35,452 nucleotides of DNA from Conidiobolus coronatus NRRL 28638 (Eukaryota; Entomophthoromycota; Entomophthoromycetes; Entomophthorales; Conidiobolaceae). Made by a program: the position numbers and the translations under genes. Of this stretch, positions 10,186 through 20,781 are shown piece after piece (positions within the stretch are counted from its first letter, which is position 1; the number at the start of each line of letters is the position of its first letter). Under the pieces are notes generated by a model. That model made no database searches. It was not told where the DNA came from and was given only the letters and a program-made list of their open reading frames with translations. The stretch spans positions 97,141 to 132,592 of the forward strand of contig KQ964462.1 of NCBI GenBank assembly GCA_001566745.1, read 5' to 3'.

Positions 10186-10742
10186 TACATTCAACTGCAA
10201 AATATATTTGTATTTTTTTTTGATATTTGCTATAAACTATAGTATCCAGCTTAAAAATTTAACTTTATAATTTAATCATATATTCGCAATACTAGTTAAC
10301 TTGATTCAAACTTGAATTATAAGATCAAGATATTAGAATTAAAATTCAAAATTTGTATTCTTTTATTCTGTATTTAAAAGAAAAATATAATCAAAGTTAT
10401 ATATCGTATATTAAAGTGTTTTCTTAATGTCCATTCTTGTTAAAACAGTTTGATATTATAAAAATAAGAATTATTGTAAATTTAAGTAATTAATAATTAT
10501 GAAAAAATAAGCTGGTATAGTTAGAATTTCGCATATTACATAAATATATAATCCCAATTTCACTCCAATAATAAGCTTCGATATACTGCGATTAAAAACT
10601 ATAATAACTTTGTAAATAGCGAGAATAGTTATATTGTAAAAATACTATAAATAGAGTTAAATATGTTTAATTTTAGTTATATATCAATATAAATTAGGAT
10701 TTATAAATATATATTTGTTTATAGATTAATCTAATTGAGTGA
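10186..10742. other. Spacer between convergent LSM2 and mS35 genes
   Basis: This 557-bp A+T-rich stretch holds both 3' UTRs. I see no gene or structured element in it. Confidence 0.55.
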
Positions 10743-11600
10743 TTATGCTTTGATTTCAGATTCTTTGTTGTTGGAAGGTAACCATTCTTTGGGATATTCA
10801 AACTTTTCGCTTTCTTGCTTGGTTAGGGGAACATCAGCGAATTTATCTTCATTTGTCTATTTTAAATGATTAATACTACAACATAATAATAGCATAAAAA
10901 CTATATTACCTTTACTACTTTAACTAATTCTTTCCAAGTCTTAGCTAACCAAAGCTTATTTTCTTCATAAGTAGGGTATTTAGTTTGGCCAATTCTTATT
11001 AAGTTGGTATCAGGATAATAAGTCTTTTCACAGATTAACTTGATAAAATGAACTTCTTCTGGGGTAAATTCTCCGCTAGCAACTAAGCGGTCTAAGTGAA
11101 CAATCATAACAGCTTTGTTATCTAAAGCGTGTTTTTCACCTAAATGACGGATAGCTTGGAAGTTGAGGTATTGCTTGGAAGTAGGGGGAACAAAAGCTTT
11201 GGCCTTGGCTATTTAATTTTTAGTATTTGTGTATATTCATAAAAAAACAGTAATATTTACTTGAAAAAGTAGGCATTTCGTATTTGATTTGTCTCATATA
11301 CTTTCTGACGTAGCGAACTTGTCTTAAATAATGATGAGCCATACTGGTGTGATCATCAAATTCATAACCTACAACTTCTTCTTTGTCTTTGCCTTCTTCT
11401 AGTTCGAGCCATTGGTTAGTAGTAGTATCTTCAATAGGCTTGACACCAAGTTCTTTCAAAGTTTCGAGCTTTTTAGCTGATTTAGACTTGTTATATAAAG
11501 TGTCATTGGTATTAAATAATTGGATAGATCTAGTATGGAATTGAGCAGCTTGTTTGCATTGGCTTAAAGGAAATCTTTTAGCTAATAATTGGAAACTCAT
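10743..11600 (-). CDS. Mitochondrial small-subunit ribosomal protein mS35
   Basis: Three exons, read leftward: 11261-11600, 10910-11208 and 10743-10856. They give 251 codons (250 aa); introns are 52 and 53 nt. The ATG at 11598-11600 begins MSFQLLAKRFPLSQCKQAAQ followed by FHTRS, a basic, acid-free, amphipathic presequence typical of mitochondrial import. Past residue 100, RQVRYVRKYMRQIKYEMP is followed by KAFVPP. The core VMIVHLDRL ... FIKLICEKTYYPDTNLIRIG ... TYEENKLWLAKTWKELVK matches the MRP-S28 family, called mS35 (MRPS35 in animals, Rsm24 in yeast). The protein sits in the head of the mitochondrial small ribosomal subunit. The in-frame reading extending right to 11645 begins with TTG and is not a likely start. 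Family assignment is by eye. Confidence 0.78.
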
Positions 11601-13420
11601 TTTAATTTGATATTTTATTATATTATTACTATTAAATTTTCCCAATTATAATATCAAAATAAATTATTAATTATAAACTCAACTGTTCAAAATCAATATG
11701 TTGAGAAATTACAATTTATTAAATTGTGGGATTTAAATAGATAATTTACATTTTGACTTTCGATTCTGTAACAGTATAGTATTAGAAATGCTATATGTTG
11801 TTTATCTCATTTAAAACATAGATAGATATTTTTATATATATTTAGATGAATATTACCAATCGCTCAGTCAGTGATATATTTTAAAAATATGCTTCTTGCT
11901 TGAAAATTTTATTGAAGTGAATTGAAAAATCGATTTTTTATGTTTTATATGATTAATTAGCTGAATATTGTTTATCTTTCTCTTAATAATAAACATGCTC
12001 ATATATTGTTAATGATAATCATACTTGTCGAATTTATATATAATATAACAGTTATAAGCTATATAATGCATGATTAAAAGTAAATTTATGATAAATTTAT
12101 TAATTTACAACCTATTTCTATATATATATATATGTCATTATTCTAATAGCTAATTAAATAATTCTACAGTAAATTCAGCTTAATATCAAAGGAAAAATAT
12201 AAATTTAGAAATGATTCGCTAAATTTTTGCTTTTGTAGAGAATATCAGCAATTTTTGCTTTACTACTCTTTACCAGACTTGTTAATTTATTATATTACAG
12301 AAACATGCTCTATAATAAAAATACTTAAATTGTTCTCAATGTCTTTAGCAATTAATGCTAAAGTTAAACTATATCATATACAGTTATATTTGAATGCTTG
12401 AAAGTAAAGATCACTATCTTTTTATGCAAACTAATAATCAAACTTCTTTGGACAACTGTTCAGCATTTATCAACCTTTATCAACTTTCATTATCACTAAT
12501 TCTAATAAATTCATTCAATTTTAGTACAGTAGAATGTAAGAAAAATATAAGAATATTGCAAATAGTTGACTAACTACAGATTTTTAATAGTCATTGCTTG
12601 ACCACAGTTCATTTAAATATCAATATATACTTAACAATACTAATTACCAAAGTCGCTATATAAATCAAATATATCCGAATAAGACCATAGTACAACTATG
12701 CATTTTAGTAGATGAGTAGAGATATTTATGTTTTTAAAGTTTTTATAGACTTTAAAATATAGAGTTATTCTCTATTCTGTTAATTTTATTTAACTATCTT
12801 TGTTGAGCGATATGGTCCATTGTAGCTTTAGATCACTAAATATTTCTAATCAGTTAAATGTGCCATTAAAAATAAAACTTCGTATTTAGTTGAGTATACA
12901 TATTATGAGGTAGTCTACTATGATAGTTCTATTATAAATATGCTATATTATTATACAGCTAATAAAAACATCAACATTTTTTGCTGTTAAATGCGATAAA
13001 GCAAATATAAAACTACTGCAATATAGCCAATACTCATATTTTAAATCAATAGTCAAAAATTTAGCAAATAATGGATTTCGCTTTAAGCCTGAATGTTATC
13101 TTAGTTGCTAGGAAAGCGCAGTATTCATATTTGTATTTAATATATACCAAATGTTATGTGTCACGTTTAGCTAAATAATAGCCGCATTTATCTTCACCAG
13201 ATAGCTTGAAGTAGTTATTGTATTAAATATTTATAGATATTTTTGAATCAAAAAACCAGTTTCAAGTTCAATAATACAAATCTGCCCTATCCCACAAATA
13301 GCCAATTGCATTAAAGAATTAGTTATTCTTAGCACTACAGGATGTAATGATTTAACAGTTTAGTAGTTTAGCCCTTGTTTAATTAATTAATATTCATTAT
13401 ATACTCTTACTGCTTACACT
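11601..13420. other. Gene-free divergent tract, 1.8 kb
   Basis: This tract lies between the starts of mS35 and the DNase I-like gene. It is A+T-rich and stop-rich in all frames. It holds a (TA)7 run and an unsupported 35-codon ATG frame at 13071. No tRNA or recognisable spliced small gene was found. Confidence 0.5.
12119..12132. repeat. (TA)7 microsatellite
   Basis: Seven tandem TA units in an intergenic region. This is a simple repeat with no sign of function. Confidence 0.85.
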
Positions 13421-14488
13421 ATGCCACAAAAATATTTAGTAGGTGCTTTTAATGTCAGGCACTTTAGTATTAACAAGTTCCAAGATGGGATGGATACTCA
13501 AGAACTCTTGATAAAAATATTGAGAAGATACGATATTGTATTCCTTCAAGAGGTTAGAGATAAAGAAGAGCCTACTTCTAGGGATATAATGGGCGGTACC
13601 TCTGGCGCTCCTGTATCTGTTAACAGTAATTTAATTGCCAGAGTAGTAAATAAGGTCAGTACTCCAGAAAGAAGGTATGATGCAGTTGTTAGCTCTCCTA
13701 TAGGTAGAACAAATCACAAAGAGCGCTATGTTTACTTGTATCGCACAGATTTGTTTACTCCTACATCAGTACATTTGTTTGATGACGATGTTGCCGGAGA
13801 TATATTCGAGCGTGAGCCATATTCAGTCAAATTCAGACTAAACAGCAACCCATCAGTTGAGTTAGGTATACTGGGTGTACATATTAAACCAACAGAAGCA
13901 GTCAAGGAGATTGGAGCTCTGCCAATGGTATTTGATATAGTAGTGAAGGAGTTTACAAAGCCTCAAGCTCAAGCACCACCACCTCAACCTCAGCCTAACT
14001 ACCAATATGCTCCCACGCCTGCACCAGTGGCGAGGGATAAGCCAGAAAAGAAGTGGTACGAGCTCTTGTTTAGCTGTCTGTGCGGGTCACCCGATGATGA
14101 AGATCAGCCATCCAACAATTATCCTATGCAGCCGCAACAACCCCCTCCACAGCAATACCCTCCTCCACCAGTCTCAACAACTCTCATTGGCCCTATTATC
14201 ATGGGAGATTTAAATGCTGGCAAAAATTATGTTAGCAAGAAAAGCCAAGCTACACTTGAAGTTTTTACTAACTCTGAAAAATTCAAGTGTTTAATTGATA
14301 ACGACGCAGATACCACTGTCAACACGACAAATTACGCATATGACAGAATTATTGTGCCTTCCTTCCAACAATCACATTTCTCTGAGGGTAAAGTATATCG
14401 CTTTGATGAGGTATTTAATCTTACAAGAGAGAAAGCATTGGAAGTAAGCGATCATTATCCTGTTGAAGTGGAAGTAACAGTATACTAA
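13421..14488 (+). CDS. DNase I-family endonuclease with a Pro/Gln-rich insertion
   Basis: An intronless gene of 355 aa with an ATG start. The fold is DNase I (endonuclease/exonuclease/phosphatase superfamily), a metal-dependent nuclease that nicks double-stranded DNA. The active-site set is complete: N11 in GAFN, E44 in QEVRD, E101 in GRTNHKERY, H154 in GVHIKP, D263 and N265 in MGDLNAG, D308 in AYDRI, and D344/H345 in SDHYPVE. Between H154 and D263, residues about 180-257 are an insertion: two Pro/Gln-rich stretches flanking KKWYELLFSCLCGSPDDED. The protein starts directly with the first beta strand and has no signal peptide. The disulfide cysteines of secreted DNase I (the CxxC near residue 124 and the pair near 268 and 305) are missing. 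This suggests action inside the cell, perhaps membrane-linked by acylation of the SCLC cysteines, which is inference. Confidence 0.93.
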   Translation: MPQKYLVGAFNVRHFSINKFQDGMDTQELLIKILRRYDIVFLQEVRDKEEPTSRDIMGGTSGAPVSVNSNLIARVVNKVSTPERRYDAVVSSPIGRTNHKERYVYLYRTDLFTPTSVHLFDDDVAGDIFEREPYSVKFRLNSNPSVELGILGVHIKPTEAVKEIGALPMVFDIVVKEFTKPQAQAPPPQPQPNYQYAPTPAPVARDKPEKKWYELLFSCLCGSPDDEDQPSNNYPMQPQQPPPQQYPPPPVSTTLIGPIIMGDLNAGKNYVSKKSQATLEVFTNSEKFKCLIDNDADTTVNTTNYAYDRIIVPSFQQSHFSEGKVYRFDEVFNLTREKALEVSDHYPVEVEVTVY

Positions 14489-14580
14489 TTAGTAAAAAAC
14501 TCGGCTAACCACCAGCTCAGCCAGTGTTATCAAATATATTTACTTGGATTGAATAAACTCAAAAAAGTGATTAATAATAG

Positions 14581-14592
14581 TGTGATATCACA
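14581..14592. repeat. Perfect 12-bp palindrome downstream of the DNase gene
   Basis: TGTGATATCACA reads the same on both strands. It lies 93 bp past the DNase stop codon. It may be a protein-binding dyad or chance. Confidence 0.5.
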
Positions 14593-15928
14593 TTTTAAAA
14601 AGATGCTATAATAATAAAACATTAAAAATACTAATTTTTTCAAATTAGTGCCGTTTAAAAATAACTGATTTCATTAATAGTCATTTCAACATGCTCAAGT
14701 TTAAGGAAATGTGACAATTCAAACGCAATAGAATCGCACCTTTTAATTTTAGTGTAATTGGTCCAAATTGTACTGGTGTGGTTTTTTATGTGGGAAGTGC
14801 TGGGTGCTTGGATGATGTAATTATAAATATCAAAGTGAAATTGTGTCAGCCAGAAAATAAAAAATCAATTTAGCATGCAGGGTTCAAATAGTTGATATAT
14901 TTTAACTTGATGTATATAAAATATAATACTCGATTGCTATAATATAGTTAGTATGAGAGGAGCTAGGCTTATTTGGATTTAATTATACTACTACTATTAA
15001 AACACTTTACTTGTATCAATTCTTAGCTGATTAACTCTTAGTCAGTTAATTTAATGGTAATTTCCCTTAACTGCACAAAAATTAAAGTAGATAAATTACA
15101 ATAAATAGGACAAATTTTTATAATGATGGATTGTGTAATAAAGTTAGAAATAATTATTCAAAGTTGAGTATTACAAAATGATTTCATTGTATATATTATA
15201 GGCTAAGTAGTTTATGAAATATTGTAATTCAACTTTACAGTGACAATACCAACCTTGCTAGTTTGAATATAGTGTAGTTTAGTATACTTTAAATTGTAAA
15301 TTTCTTAGCAGTGTTTCGGATTTTGTATAGTAATTTTCATAATTGGAACGGTAAAATGGTCAGCTTAGTATAGTTTAGAGAGTAGTTAGTATAAAAACTT
15401 AGTTTATAGAGGTAAATGTATTAAACTTTAATTCACACAAAATAAAACTTTTTATCTGTTGGTTTATCTGATAGTCGAGTTATATAGAGTCCACGTGCAT
15501 GTTTACCTGAAATGGATCTGAACATGGAGGTACATCAGTCTAACAATTAACTTTGCCTCACTCATTGGAAATGGGCTAAATTGATTTTCAGATTAAATAG
15601 AAATGCGGAATTCTGATAATAGGACTGTTGGGGAGCTTGTTGGAATTATGGCGACGGAAATCATGAATTGATAGGCTGTATCGGGTACTCTAATTGGGAT
15701 AATGGCCAATGGACGAGTTGATCATAGCAATTGGATGGAGATGGTTTGAAATGATGGAATGAAGGCTAAATTTTATAGGCTGAAACTCGTCTAAGATTTC
15801 ACATTAAAAGGTCTTAGAAAGCGATAAGTAGAGATTGAGAATTTTAGCGGGTTCCAGTTGATTGATCACATATCCTAATTAGGAATCCGAAGCAAACAGC
15901 ATGTAATAAATGTTCAAATTTGTTAGGG

Positions 15929-15936
15929 TATAAATA
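15929..15936 (+). promoter_or_regulatory. TATA box of the Ser/Pro-rich gene
   Basis: TATAAATA sits in a locally G/C-flanked context (GGG before, CCTCGCC after) 86 bp before the ATG at 16015, followed by a pyrimidine-rich leader. This is classic core-promoter spacing, with transcription expected to start about 25-30 bp downstream. Confidence 0.6.
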
Positions 15937-16014
15937 CCTCGCCTGTCGCCAATCGTTGAAACACTTTTTGTCACCTGTCTTTCATTGGCAAACCATCTCT
16001 CTGCATTTTTATCC

Positions 16015-16866
16015 ATGGTCTCACCCCAGTTATTGCTAGAAGACGCCCATATTCCTTCAGATATCGCTAAGCAGAATAGCAAATGGGGCTTTTCACTTTT
16101 CAACAAAAAGTCAAAGATAGAATACACTTCCAATTCTCCACTTTGGCCGTTTAACGACAATAATACTATCATATCCAGCCCATATTCAATATCTGAAGAC
16201 AATCTAAATCACCATTTAGCTTTTGTTGCTGACGAGCTTTCAAATAACAAAATGTCTCCTCCTCTAAGACAATCCAAATCATGGGCTAAACTAGCCAAGT
16301 TAAACCCTATTACGCGCACAATTAACGCTGTTCAGAAGGCAACTGGACGCAAAAAGAAAAGTCAGTCTAGCGATGAATTTGAGAGTTTTATGACATCCGA
16401 GCCATTCTTACCTCCATATTTAGACTCTATGTATCCTTCACTAGCACTTCCTAATAATAGTATTGAAAAAATATCTAGTCTTCCTCCAACACAGTCTGCA
16501 TATTTACTTAGTATGCAAAAACTCAAATATCACAACAGAAGGCCTCTAGTGCAGCTTGTGCTTATTCAGCATGTGGTGAGCCGTATTCGCAGTGAAGAGG
16601 GTAGCCCGCCCCTTCCTCCAATTTCTCGAAAAGTATCGCCTATTCAGCCACTTATAAGGTCAAATACATTTACTTCTCAATACAAGCCACTACCACCCAG
16701 CCCTGTAAGAAGTAACTCTACTAGTTCAAAGCCAATTTTACACTTCAGGAAAAAATCTGCAAAACAAAGACAAGCAATCCCCCAGTTCATTTCTCCCAGT
16801 GAAAGTGAAGATCAGGAAGATATTCCACTGGGGTTGCTACAGAGATCCATAACTGAAGTAATTTAA
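16015..16866 (+). CDS. Unrecognised Ser/Pro-rich basic protein
   Basis: A single-exon gene of 283 aa from the ATG at 16015. The frame is open for ten more codons upstream, but without an ATG. I do not recognise the family. Features seen: a basic segment TRTINAVQKATGRKKKSQSS that could be a nuclear localisation signal; a predicted helical stretch around SAYLLSMQKLKYHNRRPLVQ that continues LVLIQHVVSRIR and is the most likely folded part; then Pro/Ser-rich sequence with PPLPPISRK and PLPPSPVRS motifs resembling SH3-binding and proline-directed kinase sites; and an acidic stretch SESEDQED near the end. Overall it looks like a largely disordered regulatory or adaptor protein. A TATA box lies 86 bp upstream. 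Confidence 0.7.
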   Translation: MVSPQLLLEDAHIPSDIAKQNSKWGFSLFNKKSKIEYTSNSPLWPFNDNNTIISSPYSISEDNLNHHLAFVADELSNNKMSPPLRQSKSWAKLAKLNPITRTINAVQKATGRKKKSQSSDEFESFMTSEPFLPPYLDSMYPSLALPNNSIEKISSLPPTQSAYLLSMQKLKYHNRRPLVQLVLIQHVVSRIRSEEGSPPLPPISRKVSPIQPLIRSNTFTSQYKPLPPSPVRSNSTSSKPILHFRKKSAKQRQAIPQFISPSESEDQEDIPLGLLQRSITEVI

Positions 16867-18853
16867 AAATTCTTATTTCAAGCATATTCAATCATCACCA
16901 CATAGTATCATATCATATCATAGAAACAACCCACTGCATCCATTATTTCAGCATACTTGCATATTGCTGTTTGGCCTATGATAACTAGGTATGAGGTGTG
17001 AGCTTAATTATTTCAGGTTAATTAACTTACATAGTGAATCACATTCAAATTCAATTAAAATACTAGCATAGATTTAAGTAGGTTAGCAAGGCCAGTTAAC
17101 TTCTTAACTAAAATACTCATCATAAAGCATAATTATCATTATTTAGATCAGTTGGCGAGCTTAGCTACCTCTGTAAACTATACTCCTTAAACTCAATTAA
17201 CCGAACCCAAAAATATTATGGCTAATAAAATCAAATTAAAATCATCCAATATTAAATAGAATCCATTCTATAATAACTCAAACTCTACAATTGACTTGAA
17301 TTCATTAATTAGCCTAATCCCACTCTTTTCAAATTGTTTGTTTCCAATTAAGTATCCATCCCAAATAATGTTTGGCTTAAAGATAAACAACTTTTTAAGC
17401 TGATTTTAAGGATTAATATTTACCTGGTAAGGCGAGTGTTAATTACTGAGATAATTAGCTTATTAATGGCACAATTTATATGCAATCATCTACAAAATAT
17501 GCCTCAAATTTAAATTTGAAGTATTTCTAGCTGATAATGAAACTTTATTTATCCAAAATAATAAAGATTTATATATTTATGTCGTAAAGTATACTCAGCT
17601 TTTTATAATTTTGCTAATTTACCGAATTCTCGATTCTTCTTTTAACTAAGCCATTTTAAGTAAGGCTTATCACTCAAATTCAATGTTACTCTAAATATGA
17701 AGAAGTTTATAGTTAACTAATGAATTCATAATCTTGATCTATGATGAATGTACAATTGAGATATGCATAGATATATGCATTTTAATACTCATTACAAATA
17801 AATAATAATTAGAGTTAATTATCAATAGTACTTAATACAGCATTCGCACTTTTTAAGCCATTGTCAGGTAATATATGCATGTGTTTATATATTATGCAGT
17901 TTCAAAATTGTAGAATTTATTACTTTTGTTGATGTGATTATTATATTAATAGACGATTAGAGCTTTCGTAGTTCCAATAATCTTTTAATTTTTGCTCAAT
18001 TTTTAATATACCAAAATCATAATATTTGCGATTTTATATCTCAAAAGCTATTTCAATAGAGTTTTAATATAATAAAAATGTAAATATATATGCCAATGTG
18101 GTTTTATTGGCTATTTTTCTATATATTCAGTCTATNNNNNNNNNNNNNNNNNNNNNNNNNNNNNNNNNNNNNNNNNNNNNNNNNNNNNNNNNNNNNNNNN
18201 NNNNNNNNNNNNNNNNNNNNNNNNNNNNNNNNNNNNNNNNNNNNNNNNNNNNNNNNNNNNNNNNNNNNNNNNNNNNNNNNNNNNNNNNNNNNNNNNNNNN
18301 NNNNNNNNNNNNNNNNNNNNNNNNNNNNNNNNNNNNNNNNNNNNNNNNNNNNNNNNNNNNNNNNNNNNNNNNNNNNNNNNNNNNNNNNNNNNNNNNNNNA
18401 AGATTTGCAAATAAACTATTTGAATTTAGAATCTGTATTATTTTTCATATTTGATATCAATAAAACCTAAATTACTTAGATATTTCTATATATAAGTCTA
18501 TTTTTACTATTTAATTAAAGTTAATTTATAAAATTATAGATTTATATAAATCTGTTGATATGTTGTTTAAGCTTCAATTGAAATACTAATAAAGCACTAA
18601 AACTGCTGATGTATTCTCTAAGCGTATCAACTTTGACTCTAACTAAATTTGATATAAGAGATATCAATCTATAGTAAATAAAAGCTTCAAATATAGTCTA
18701 AATTATTTATAATTCTGAATTAAATAAATTAGTAAAATGATGTACTTATCCCATAATTATTGCAAAATTTTTTAATAAGATTTGAATGGGTGGGACAAAT
18801 GATAATTTGAGAAAAATGCTAATGTTTATACAAAACTAGAATATAACTGTATA
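16867..18853. other. Gene-free tract containing the assembly gap
   Basis: About 1.7 kb of A+T-rich sequence plus the N run. Apparent ORFs across the N run are artefacts. No gene or RNA was recognised; anything inside the gap is unknown. Confidence 0.5.
18136..18399. other. Assembly gap (264 N)
   Basis: A run of N marks a scaffold gap. Its true length and content cannot be known from this window. The flanks are A+T-rich and show no coding frame entering the gap. Confidence 0.99.
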
Positions 18854-19588
18854 ATGGTTTATTTTGCGGTTAAAAGAGGCCACAAAGTAGGAATTTATAG
18901 TAGAAAGAGTGATTTAGACAAACAGATTAAAAATTTTAGCAATCCTTGTTATAAACTATTTAATAATCTTGAAGATGCCAAGTCGTTTATCACCGAGCCT
19001 CCTAAACCACCATTCACCATTGAAAAATGCACATGTTGCGGTTTTGATCAGTACAATGACGGCAGGATGGTAAACTACGAAGAATTAAAGCTTCATCAAG
19101 AAAGTTTAGCCACCCCCATTGTTATTTACACAGATGGGAGTATCTATAATCTCGATAAAAAAATAGGTGCAGGGTTTGGTATATACTATGGAGAGAATGA
19201 CCCCAATAATGTTGGATTACCGATGTCAGAAGTAACTTTAAAAGGACCTAAAACAATATTAAGAGCTGAGATTTGCGGAATTCTATACTCACTCCAAGCT
19301 CTAGAAAATAATCCTCATAAGAAACTTCTTTATAAAACTGATAACAAACAGGTTGTGCATGTTTTGACCAAAGCTCTCAGCACATGGGTGAATACACACT
19401 GGAAAGGAGGAGGAGTGAGTAACCAAGATTTGTGGGAAAGGTGTCATCTTTTAATGACGCGCAGAACATCAAGGGTTAGCGTTGAGTTTGTTAAGGGCCA
19501 TAATGGCGAACTAGGGAATGAAGAAGCTGATAAATTGGCAAGAGTTGGGTCAGGAATTGATTATGAAAATCAACTTAAATACACGTAA
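18854..19588 (+). CDS. Ribonuclease H1
   Basis: An intronless gene of 244 aa with an ATG start. It cuts the RNA strand of RNA-DNA hybrids, removing R-loops and replication primers. Residues 2-46 (YFAVKRGHKVGIYSRKSDLD up to LEDAKSFI) are the hybrid-binding domain typical of eukaryotic RNase H1. A short linker with C59, C61 and C62 follows. The catalytic domain covers about 87-235: D94 (YTDGS), E139 (RAEICGIL), D163 (KTDNKQ) and D226 (NEEADKLA) form the metal-binding set, and H216 in KGHNGELGN is the flexible His. The HWKGGGVSNQDLW segment matches the basic protrusion region. No mitochondrial presequence is visible from this start. Nothing retroelement-like lies next to it. Confidence 0.93.
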   Translation: MVYFAVKRGHKVGIYSRKSDLDKQIKNFSNPCYKLFNNLEDAKSFITEPPKPPFTIEKCTCCGFDQYNDGRMVNYEELKLHQESLATPIVIYTDGSIYNLDKKIGAGFGIYYGENDPNNVGLPMSEVTLKGPKTILRAEICGILYSLQALENNPHKKLLYKTDNKQVVHVLTKALSTWVNTHWKGGGVSNQDLWERCHLLMTRRTSRVSVEFVKGHNGELGNEEADKLARVGSGIDYENQLKYT

Positions 19589-19798
19589 TAACATTGCTTA
19601 TCTCTAAATGAATAACGAATAATCATATATTCTATTTAAATGTAAAAGTTGCACTATTTATTCAAGCATATAAATATATGCATAGCTTTATAGGAACATA
19701 AATGCTATAATAATAAAATTTATTAAAAAACTTGTATCTTATTATAGTGATAGCAGTGGATTAAGATTGATTATTGTTCCAATTTGGATACGTTAAAT

Positions 19799-20781
19799 TT
19801 ATCTAGTTTTACCATGTGCGTTGAATTGAATAGAGCGTTGACCAAGGCTAATCAATTGGTCTTGTACTAACTTGTATACTCTTTGAGCAGACTCAGGGAC
19901 ACCTGGCTTCAAAACGAGAGCGTCAAGTCTAAGTCTTAACTCAGTAAAAGATGATTGAGTAAGTTGGCTTTGACCGTATCTAAAATAGATAAATCCAGTA
20001 TAGACAACGAGTTTTATAATCTGAAAGCGTGTAACAAATCCAATTATTACGTAAAATGGAATAACTGTAACTTCATAGAGAGCACCAAATTTAATAGCTG
20101 GGGAGTAGAATTGGTTAACTTTTGATTGTAATGTAAGAGCAAGTTGAGTTGGCTGACTGACTGATTGATTAGGATTTGATTGGTGAGCTTCAAATTCCTG
20201 AGCTACATGAGGGAATATGGTGGGGATTATATCCGATTTTAAATAATTAGCACAGTGGAAAATTGAGTAGATCACATAGGGAATGAGTAAGACTAAGTTA
20301 TATATTAGCTTAAAGAAATATAGATATATAGCAGACTTATTTACCAATATTAGAAGAATTAAACCTCCAAATTACAGCCAAAGCGAAATATAAAAATGTT
20401 TCATCTTTAAATAATCTAAATGCAAAGTCTGCATTAGGTTGGAAATTCTAATAAAATTAGTAAATTTAGTATATATTAAATAGAAAATATCAAAATAGTT
20501 TACCCTAATAGTAGCTGCTAATACAATGGCATAGCTTAATATAGCCCCCCATAAGCTTTTATAATAAAGTTTGCTAGTATCTTGACTTGAAAATATGTAA
20601 AGATAGTAAAAAAAGCTATTCCAGAGGATAGATACGTTTCCTAACCACCAGCAAAACTGGGTAGTCTATACAGAATTAGTTAAAAGTTGTTAGTCCAGCG
20701 AGTTATGCTACTTACCAGTGCTTTATTGATGATTCTATTGAGTAAGCTTACTGGCTCAGCAATTTGTTCAGAAGTGCTCAT
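19799..20781 (-). CDS. TMEM33/Pom33-family ER membrane protein, copy A
   Basis: Four exons, read leftward: 20716-20781, 20504-20665, 20345-20447 and 19799-20292. They give 275 codons (274 aa); introns are 50, 56 and 52 nt. Hydrophobic segments occur in exon 2 (ISIL-like through FFYYLYIF, and WGAILSYAIVLAA), at the end of exon 3, at the start of exon 4 (LLIPYVIYSIFHCANYLK) and around VIPFYVIIGFV ... LVVYTGFIYFRYGQSQLTQS. The tail FTELRLRLDALVLKPGVPES matches the conserved C-terminus of TMEM33/Pom33/Per33/Tts1 proteins. These shape tubular ER and help nuclear-pore and nuclear-envelope organisation. Copy B lies about 640 bp to the right in the same orientation and shares every intron position and phase, so the two are tandem duplicates. 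This copy is more diverged and lacks the Gln/Pro-rich end. Confidence 0.82.

Larger units (their letters stand above)
14489..16014. other. Upstream region of the Ser/Pro-rich gene, 1.5 kb
   Basis: This region lies between two genes on the same strand. The first kilobase is A+T-rich and includes a perfect 12-bp palindrome TGTGATATCACA at 14581-14592. About 15485-15860 is less A+T-rich, with a CACGTG E-box at 15492-15497 and several ATGs in short closed frames. A TATA box follows at 15929. No coding gene was recognised on either strand. Confidence 0.5.

Noticed and set aside
11601-11645. Upstream extension of mS35
   Set aside because: The extension starts at TTG; the ATG at 11598-11600 gives a typical mitochondrial presequence.
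13071-13175. 35-codon ATG ORF upstream of the DNase gene
   Set aside because: Too short, A+T-driven, no homology and no promoter signal that stands out.
15879-16202. 107-codon ORF on the minus strand over the start of the Ser/Pro-rich gene
   Set aside because: It is antisense to a better-supported ORF with a TATA box, and it has no recognisable domain.
18090-18470. ORFs spanning the N run
   Set aside because: They are artefacts of unknown bases; the flanking sequence shows no coding signal.
18854-19588. RNase H as a piece of a retrotransposon
   Set aside because: The N-terminal hybrid-binding domain and complete frame are those of cellular RNase H1; no reverse transcriptase, gag or repeat is adjacent.
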